Source: Pyronema omphalodes (Eukaryota; Ascomycota; Pezizomycetes; Pezizales; Pyronemataceae). Taken from it: a stretch of DNA of 64,000 nucleotides. The stretch is taken from contig JAJJXM010000010.1 in assembly GCA_024516155.1 (NCBI GenBank), positions 372,001-436,000 on the forward strand, in the 5' to 3' direction. The notes beneath the pieces are model-generated. The model worked only from the letters and a program-made list of their open reading frames with translations, ran no database searches and had not been told where the DNA came from. Positions 58,075-64,000 of this stretch are shown piece by piece. The stretch's first letter is position 1. Every line of letters starts with the position of its first letter. Both the position numbers and the translations under genes were made by a program.

Positions 58075-58946
58075 ATGAACACCGTTACTAAGCTTCGCAA
58101 AGCCATGCGCTTGATTCTTATCGGACCTCCTGGATCCGGCAAAGGCACACAGTCTGGCCGTCTCCTGTCGCACTTTCAGATGTCGGCAATTTCATCTGGG
58201 GATCTACTGAGAGAAAATATCCGTGAAAAAACCCCACTAGGTTTGGAGGCCGAGAAAATCATCAAAGATGGTGGACTAGTGGCCGATGATCTTATGGTCG
58301 GCCTTATTATTGGAGAGCTCTCGAAACGCGGCTGGGTAGAGTCTAGGAGTAACATGTCCAGTGGTGTTACCATTTCGGGGGCGATGGAGATGCTCGGTGG
58401 TACGCCAAAAACGACAAGGCTACAGGCTTGCGATGCTCCTAGTAGTAGTTTCTTGTTGGACGGATTTCCAAGGACGAAATGTCAGGCGAAGAGGCTGGAT
58501 GAGCAGGTGCACATGAACTTTGTAAGCATTCCTAAAAAGATTGTGGTCAGCCAAATACTAATGGATATAGGTGGTCAATCTAGACGTACCTTCGGATGTA
58601 ATCCTCGAACGCATCGCAGGAAGAATGGTACATGTGCCGTCGGGAAGGGTTTATAATACTGGTTGGAATCCACCTAAAGTTCCTGGTATTGATGATGTTA
58701 CCGGTGAACCGTTAACTCGAAGACCAGATGACTGTCCTGTAAGTCATGTGTATCTGTGAGATTTCGATGGGTACTGACCAGAAGAAATAGGAAGCGTTTG
58801 CACACCGCTTAAAGGTGTACTATGAATCGACCTTCCCATTACTAGAACACTATGACAAAGCCGGACTTCTGTGGACCGTTAAAGGAAACTCTAGTGACGA
58901 AATTACACCCGTACTCGACAAAGAGATTATAAAGCGCTTTGGATAA
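58075..58946 (+). CDS. Mitochondrial-type adenylate kinase (GTP:AMP phosphotransferase)
   Basis: Transfers phosphate between NTP (probably GTP) and AMP, probably in the mitochondrial matrix. Exons 58075-58521, 58571-58738 and 58791-58946 give 256 residues. Motifs: [19 protein letters not shown] (P-loop), [47 protein letters not shown] and a full-length LID ending [11 protein letters not shown]. Residues 88-117, between RGW and [13 protein letters not shown], are an extra 30-residue stretch absent from the family as I know it. The DNA for it (58336-58425) is 90 bp, starts GTAG, ends CTACAG and has no stop, so it is probably an in-frame intron. Removing it gives 226 residues, close to the usual size. 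Confidence 0.92.
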
Positions 58947-59504
58947 GAGAAAAGAAGAAGGGGATAGAGGGGTGGTTGTGTATGATAATGTCTTGCATGG
59001 ACTAGTTAGATGATCACGCTTTCTGGCTGCGTGATTTTTGATGCGGCACTTGTCACGAGAGTTTTGCCTAGATTTCTTACAATAGTTTTGAAGGGCGAGG
59101 GCAAAACGTTAGCGATTTCGTTCAGTCGTACGTGCCCATAACTCTATTTCAATCTCCAGTTCCTACAGGAATAAAGCTGTTCTACAACGTCGCCAAGACC
59201 AGGTCTTCTGTACAAGTCACCGTTGACCTCCACCATCTTCCACCTTATGCTACAATAATAATGATATAGTCTATTCTAAAGTTACAATTGATATACATTC
59301 TAGGTTTTACATTATACATTATACACAATACATTAAAAATTACAGGGTTACAAACGCAAGGCATAGCAGCTCATCTATCCATCGCCCAAACCAGCTAGCT
59401 GCTTATGCGGGTAAAGCCCTCATCGCTTCAAGCGCAGCTCCAACTACAACCGTTAACATCTGCTACCTATTTAAACAGTTTGAAAGAATTGATGCTCACT
59501 TACA
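58947..59504. other. Convergent 3' flanks
   Basis: 560 bp, no gene. AT-rich with ATTATACA repeats (59310-59330). A strong GTAAGT donor-like site on the minus strand lies just after the stop of the acidic protein. Confidence 0.5.
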
Positions 59505-62500
59505 TTAATTTACAGTTACCCCATTGTCGATAGCAGCCTGGGGGTTGAAATCGGGATTGTTGTAGTCATGCGCAGCATTGTAATTGCGCATAGACGACTC
59601 CTCCCTGCATTCACCTTCATAGGCTCTCAAGTTCATGAGATCGGGAGGATAAGCTCCCACGGGAGCAGAAGGATCAAAGTTCGGGGAGAAAGTGCCCGCG
59701 TCGTCGGAAACATCATCCTCGGCAGTAACATCCTCAGCTTCGTCGGTCTCGGGCTCATCCTGGTTGCCGCCTCCATAATAAGCCTGATCGTATGCCAATA
59801 GCTCTCGCTCTGCCTCTTCCTCCTCCTCTCCAGCATTCTTGGGTGTAGTTTCAATCTCTCCGTCTATCCGACCTGTGAAGCCTTTGTGATCCTTCGAGTC
59901 CTTCTCACCAGATTTTCCATCATCCTCAACGTCGTCCTCAGTATCCTCCACCGCACCAGCAGCATCCTCGACACCGTCGGCAACAGTATCAGTAGCGGAA
60001 TCATCATTATCTGTGGTGTCGTCTCCTTGGCTGTCCATCTGGATCATGGAGGCTAGTGAAATTCCTTCCCCAGTTGCTTCGAGGCCGTCGATAATGTTGT
60101 TAGGGGTATCTTCGTCGCGACCGGCTTCGGCGAGGACGATGGATCCAAGTTTGACTTCGTCGTCGTCATCGGCATCCGCATCATCGGCATCCGCATCATC
60201 GGCATCCGCATCATCGGCATCCGCATCATCGGCATCCGCATCATCGGCATCCGCATCGGCGTCAGCATCAACGTCGGCATCAGCATCAGCATCCTCTTGA
60301 GCATCAGCATCAGCATCTTCGGTGGTAGTGACAACAACATCCGCATCATCAGCATCAGCATCTTCGGTGGTAGTGACAACGACATCCGCATCCGAATCAT
60401 CGGCATCAGCGTCGGCGTCTTCAGCATCAGCGTCGTCAGATTCAGTGACAACGACATCGGCATCAGCATCAGCATCAGCGCCGGTAGCATCCGCATCGTC
60501 GGTATCAGCGTCTGCAGTGTTATCGTCTTCAGTGGTAACAACAGTGACATCGGCATCATCGTCATCAGTGATAGTGACATCGGCATCGTCATCGTCGGCA
60601 TCAGCATCAGCATCTTCAGCGTCATCTTCTCCAGTGATAACGACAGTGACATCGGCATCAGCATCAGCATCAGCATCAGCATCAGCATCAGCATCAGCAT
60701 CAGTATCAGCATCAGCATCAGCATCAGCATCAGCATCGTCAGTGGTAGTGACATCGGTATCGTCATCAGCATTGGCATCGGCATCGTCGTCGGCACCAGC
60801 ATCGTCAGTGGTGTCGACATCAACGTCCGCATCATCATTATCGATAGTAACGACATCGAGATCATCTTCAGCATCAGCGTCGGCAGCATCAGCGTCAGCG
60901 TCAGCGATATCAGCATCAACATCGTCGGCATCAGCGTCTTCGGCGTCTTCAGTGTCATCGGCTTCAGTGGTAACGACAGTGACATCGTCATCGTCATCGG
61001 CATCTTCGGTGGTAGTGATATCAACAGCCGCATCATCGTCGTCAGTGATAGTGATATCGTCATCAGCATCAGCATCAGCATCAGCACCAGCATCTTCGGT
61101 GATAGTAACATCGGCATCAGTGTCTTCGGTATCAGGGTCTTCGGTGGAATCGTCCTCGGTAGCATCCTCATCCTCGGTAGCATCATCTTCATCAACAGCC
61201 AAATCGTCGGTACCATCAACCTCCTCATCATCTTCAACAGAGCCCTCTCCTTCTACATCGTCGATATCTTGAAGATGATTGTCAATGATGTCATCGATCA
61301 CCTCTGAAGCATCTTCTTCGTCGTCCTCATCAACAGCTAGGTCCATTCCATCATCTTCAGCTCCCGTAGCTTCATCAGAGTTCTCCTCGTCTTCATCGGC
61401 TGCTTCTTGAAGGGCGTCGGGGTCTTCCTCAGTTGCATCATCGTCAGGAGTGTCTTCGTTGGTGTCATCCTCTTCATCATCCTCGCCGGTGGAATTGTCG
61501 ACGGAAATGGAGTCGTCGGCAGCATCAGCGTCAGTAGCATCAGCATCAGCGTCAGTAGCATCAGCATTGGCATCAGCAATATCGGCATCAGCGTCAGCAA
61601 CTTCTGCATCAGCGTCAGTAGCATCAGCATTGGCATCAGCAATATCGGCATCAGCGTCAGCAACATCTGCATCAGCGTCAGCAGCTTCAGCATCGGCGTC
61701 AGCAACGTCGGCATCAGCGTCAGTAGCATCAGCATCGGCGTCAGTAGCATCAGCATCGGCATCAGCATCAGCATCGGCATCGGCATCAGCATCAGCATCA
61801 GCATCAGCATCGGCATCGGCATCGGCATCGGCATCGGCATCGGCAGCATCGGCATCAGCAATATCGGCATCAGCGTCAGCAACTTCTGCATCAGCGTCAG
61901 CAGCTTCAGCATCGGCGTCAGCAATGTCGGCATCAGCAATATCGGCATTAATGGCGTCTGAATCGGTGGAATCCTCCTCGGAATCATCCTCGCCAGTGAC
62001 GTTCTCAACAGAATCCCCCTCAACATCATCTTCCTCGCCGTCATCCGCCTCATCCGCCTCCTCATCCTCTGCGGTATCATCTTTTTTAGCAGCAGTTTTC
62101 TCGACTGAATCATCCTCAGTATCTTTTTCTTCGATACCATCCTTGATCACAACGTTGACTTTGTCTTCAGCCTCGTCTTCAACAGCAATATCATACTGTC
62201 CAGACGCATAGTCCTGTGCATCCCCGATGGAAACCTCAACCTGCTCATCGTCTTCAGATTGCGGAAGAGGGGTACAGGGAGCATGAGGGGCAGAATAAAT
62301 AGGAGGCGCATAAGCAGGGCTAAACTTAGAAGTTCCAACATTAATCTCCGCCTCCACAGTTCCTGGCTCATCTTCGCCAAGACCGCCCTCCTCCCCCGCT
62401 TCAGCCACATTCTCATACGGCACATCCTCACCTGCCAGATCCGGGACCGCCTCTTCAACAGGAGGAAGCTTACTGAGGTCGACTTTGACATACTCGTCGT

Positions 62501-62729
62501 TACCCCAGACCCATCCCAGGGTACCACTGGCAAGCTGCGTCATCTCAGGGACAACGGACCGCTCGTGAATCTCAGGAGTTGGAGGACCAACCGGGACACC
62601 CGGGACACCGAGTGCCTCGGCCACGGCACCGAACGTGCACCGTCTTTCTACTCCGTTGAAACGTTGCCCATCGGATGAAGAGGATACTCCATTGGAACTG
62701 TATCCACCCCAGGTAGGAATTGCGGGCAT
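59505..62729 (-). CDS. Giant Asp/Ala-repeat acidic protein, unknown function
   Basis: Single open frame of 1074 residues. The N-terminal 170 residues are of ordinary composition (CTFGAVAEALGVPGVPVG, LGWVWGNDEYVKVDLSKLPP). About 170-930 is an extreme acidic tract, Glu/Asp-rich then runs of Asp-Ala (DADADADA) broken by Ile, Val, Thr and Glu phrases such as VTITDDDD. The C-terminus returns to ordinary sequence (AERELLAYDQAYYGGG, then SAPVGAYPPDLMNLRAYEGE). No signal peptide, membrane segment or catalytic motif is seen, and net charge must be hugely negative. Ordered ends flanking the tract, and retention of frame through repeats that vary in sequence, support a real gene. Function is unknown. 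Histone- or cation-binding, or a disordered scaffold, are guesses. Confidence 0.7.
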   Translation of the reverse strand: MPAIPTWGGYSSNGVSSSSDGQRFNGVERRCTFGAVAEALGVPGVPVGPPTPEIHERSVVPEMTQLASGTLGWVWGNDEYVKVDLSKLPPVEEAVPDLAGEDVPYENVAEAGEEGGLGEDEPGTVEAEINVGTSKFSPAYAPPIYSAPHAPCTPLPQSEDDEQVEVSIGDAQDYASGQYDIAVEDEAEDKVNVVIKDGIEEKDTEDDSVEKTAAKKDDTAEDEEADEADDGEEDDVEGDSVENVTGEDDSEEDSTDSDAINADIADADIADADAEAADADAEVADADADIADADAADADADADADADADADADADADADADADADADATDADADATDADADVADADAEAADADADVADADADIADANADATDADAEVADADADIADANADATDADADATDADAADDSISVDNSTGEDDEEDDTNEDTPDDDATEEDPDALQEAADEDEENSDEATGAEDDGMDLAVDEDDEEDASEVIDDIIDNHLQDIDDVEGEGSVEDDEEVDGTDDLAVDEDDATEDEDATEDDSTEDPDTEDTDADVTITEDAGADADADADDDITITDDDDAAVDITTTEDADDDDDVTVVTTEADDTEDAEDADADDVDADIADADADAADADAEDDLDVVTIDNDDADVDVDTTDDAGADDDADANADDDTDVTTTDDADADADADADTDADADADADADADADADVTVVITGEDDAEDADADADDDDADVTITDDDDADVTVVTTEDDNTADADTDDADATGADADADADVVVTESDDADAEDADADADDSDADVVVTTTEDADADDADVVVTTTEDADADAQEDADADADVDADADADADDADADDADADDADADDADADDADADDDDEVKLGSIVLAEAGRDEDTPNNIIDGLEATGEGISLASMIQMDSQGDDTTDNDDSATDTVADGVEDAAGAVEDTEDDVEDDGKSGEKDSKDHKGFTGRIDGEIETTPKNAGEEEEEAERELLAYDQAYYGGGNQDEPETDEAEDVTAEDDVSDDAGTFSPNFDPSAPVGAYPPDLMNLRAYEGECREESSMRNYNAAHDYNNPDFNPQAAIDNGVTVN
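60178..60260. repeat. 15-bp coding minisatellite GCATCATCGGCATCC
   Basis: Five near-perfect 15-bp copies inside the acidic gene, coding for DADAD-type pentapeptides on the minus strand. It is the most homogeneous, so probably the youngest, part of the Asp-Ala region. Confidence 0.85.
61495..61950. repeat. Coding GCATCA/GCATCG/GCGTCA repeat block
   Basis: Hexamer- and triplet-based repeats coding Ala-Asp on the minus strand. Higher-order phrases such as GCATCAGCAATATCGGCATC recur at 61570, 61630 and 61850, showing block duplication inside the gene. Confidence 0.8.
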
Positions 62730-63936
62730 CGCTACGAAAGAAAAACCGGAGGGTCGAGAGAAACCTTCCGGAGAATCAAAGAAATATGGAGCAATGGAGC
62801 AAAGAAACGGTCTTCAGAATTCAAGCCAAGGGATAGATGAGGTTTCCGACGGCCGAATAAAGTGTTAGGGCTTGGTGTAGGACTTCGGTGTGCGGGCGAT
62901 GTTCAGGGTGTCGTCAAAGGCAGTCAATATAGATGTTTAACCTAAAGTCACATGTACAACTAATTTCCTTGCTGTTACTGATAATGTTTTCCCGCATCCC
63001 GCATCATGGGGGAAATTGCGGTTCTGGTCGGTGGTCAATGCTGCTTCGCATTGACGTCATGGAGTATAGATAGATATTTGGGTAACGGACTGCTATTATC
63101 TGATCGGTGACCTAATGTTGTCATTGCCGTTATCTTATCAATTCCATTATCTGATTGCCCTGATGTTGTCATTGCCGTGACCTGACTAATTCCGTTCTCT
63201 GATTAATGCCCCAATCAGGTCAACGCTGTTCTGTAGTGTTTTGGGTAACGGGCGCATTATTTTTGGATGTACCCTTGGAAACAGCTACGGATATAATATT
63301 TCCTGCTTCATCGCTTACTGGACGCAATTGAAGTTCATATTTAGCGGTACTAGCGAGATACCCAGTCACGTCACACAAATCAGTTACTTAATGATATTTA
63401 GTGTTACGTGTATCGGCAGACATTCATTAGATTATATGGCCGTCAAAGTGAATCCTTCTCATCATGCATGCATATGTTTGTATCTTTACCTATATTCTCA
63501 CCGCTACCGTAGACGCATAATCACCCTAAATAATTTTCTATTAAAATTTATATTTTAAGATTTATGTTGTTTTGCGTTGTGCAATAAATATGTTACAGAG
63601 CGTCGCTTGCCGCGGCAAAAATAACCGGCGTATCTGTCCAAAAGACGCTCTGATATTACACCATTCAGTGCGCTAGCAGCTCTAAATCCCCGCAAAACCA
63701 GATACAGTCGACTGTATGTGTGTACCCCACTGGTAAGAGTGTTCCCCGCATCCGTTTCTCGGGGTATGGTTTAGCGTATGATGTCACTTGCGGCAGGTCG
63801 GGTGAAGCTTGCACAGCTCAGGATGGACGTAGATTGGTATTTCCGTCCTCCATACCGTCTCAGCAAATCAAAGTTTATAAAAGGCCACATCTTTTTCCCC
63901 AAAAGTTTCAATTGATTTCTAAACCATAAAATTCTT
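62730..63936. other. Intergenic spacer before the right-edge gene
   Basis: 1.2 kb with no gene. Phrases such as TGATGTTGTCATTGCCGT and CTAATTCCGTTCTCTGAT recur imperfectly at 63110-63200. The last 70 bp carry the TATA box listed separately. Confidence 0.5.
63874..63884 (+). promoter_or_regulatory. TATA box of the right-edge gene
   Basis: TTTATAAAAGG is a near-consensus TATA element 55-60 bp upstream of an ATG that stays open to the window end. Confidence 0.45.
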
Positions 63937-64000
63937 ATGAATCCGCCACCACCCCAACCACCCGCTTCAAACGATGGAGATTTGAAGGACGTTCCCATTC
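63937..64000 (+). CDS. Start of a gene cut by the window edge
   Basis: ATG followed by 61 bases without a stop, reading MNPPPPQPPASNDGDLKDVP. The Pro-rich start and the upstream TATA box fit a gene start. Too little is visible to name it. Confidence 0.35.
   Translation, partial: MNPPPPQPPASNDGDLKDVPI

Noticed and set aside
60297..62211. Plus-strand Ser-Ala and Ile-Ser repeat frames opposite the acidic protein
   Set aside because: Antisense reading of Asp-Ala codon repeats. They lack ordinary-composition ends like those of the minus-strand frame.

Overview
The window is nuclear DNA of a filamentous ascomycete (Pezizomycotina). Evidence: spliced genes with 49-128 bp introns and branch points close to CTAAC/TACTAAC, a secreted plant-cell-wall hydrolase with a fungal CBM1 cellulose-binding tail, and single-copy eukaryotic housekeeping proteins (SEC63, LTV1, LSG1, eS7, bL28m, LEM3/CDC50, YPP1, CCA1). 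Strongly biased codons in the alanyl-tRNA synthetase and SAHH genes (for example Gly GGA) and the GH131-CBM1 enzyme would fit an Orbiliomycetes-like fungus, but that placement is a guess. No rRNA, tRNA or CRISPR array is supportable.

Layout. 0-8.3 kb: GH131-CBM1 glucanase, then a probably dual-targeted alanyl-tRNA synthetase, then a 2.4 kb low-complexity spacer. 8.3-15.8 kb: YPP1-like TPR protein and KIN17 (both minus), divergent from a phosphoglycerate-mutase-like phosphatase (plus). 15.3-28.6 kb: a tandem segmental array of three diverged units, each starting with the 3' end of the phosphatase gene. Only the first tail belongs to an intact gene. The array carries minisatellites, a repeated hairpin-forming module and an 822 bp element with terminal inverted repeats. 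29.2-38.5 kb: LEM3/CDC50, S-adenosylhomocysteine hydrolase, SEC63. 39.4-42.2 kb: a conserved fungal protein of unknown function and a small secreted Cys-containing protein. 42.6-52.1 kb: ribosome-related genes (eS7, LTV1, LSG1, mitochondrial bL28m) with a very-long-chain 3-ketoacyl-CoA reductase among them. 55.3-59 kb: CCA-adding enzyme and a mitochondrial-type adenylate kinase. 59.5-62.7 kb: a 1074-residue extremely acidic Asp-Ala repeat protein of unknown function. At the right edge a TATA box and an open ATG suggest the start of another gene.

How the genes relate. Fungal genes are transcribed singly, so no operons are claimed. LTV1 (40S assembly) and LSG1 (60S export factor release) are divergent across 250 bp and may share a promoter, with eS7 next door. 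AlaRS and CCA1 both act on tRNA and both carry an N-terminal extension before a second in-frame ATG, the usual arrangement for making cytosolic and mitochondrial forms from one gene. Exon boundaries were worked out by hand from splice signals, reading phase and expected protein continuity. No alignment or transcript data were available.
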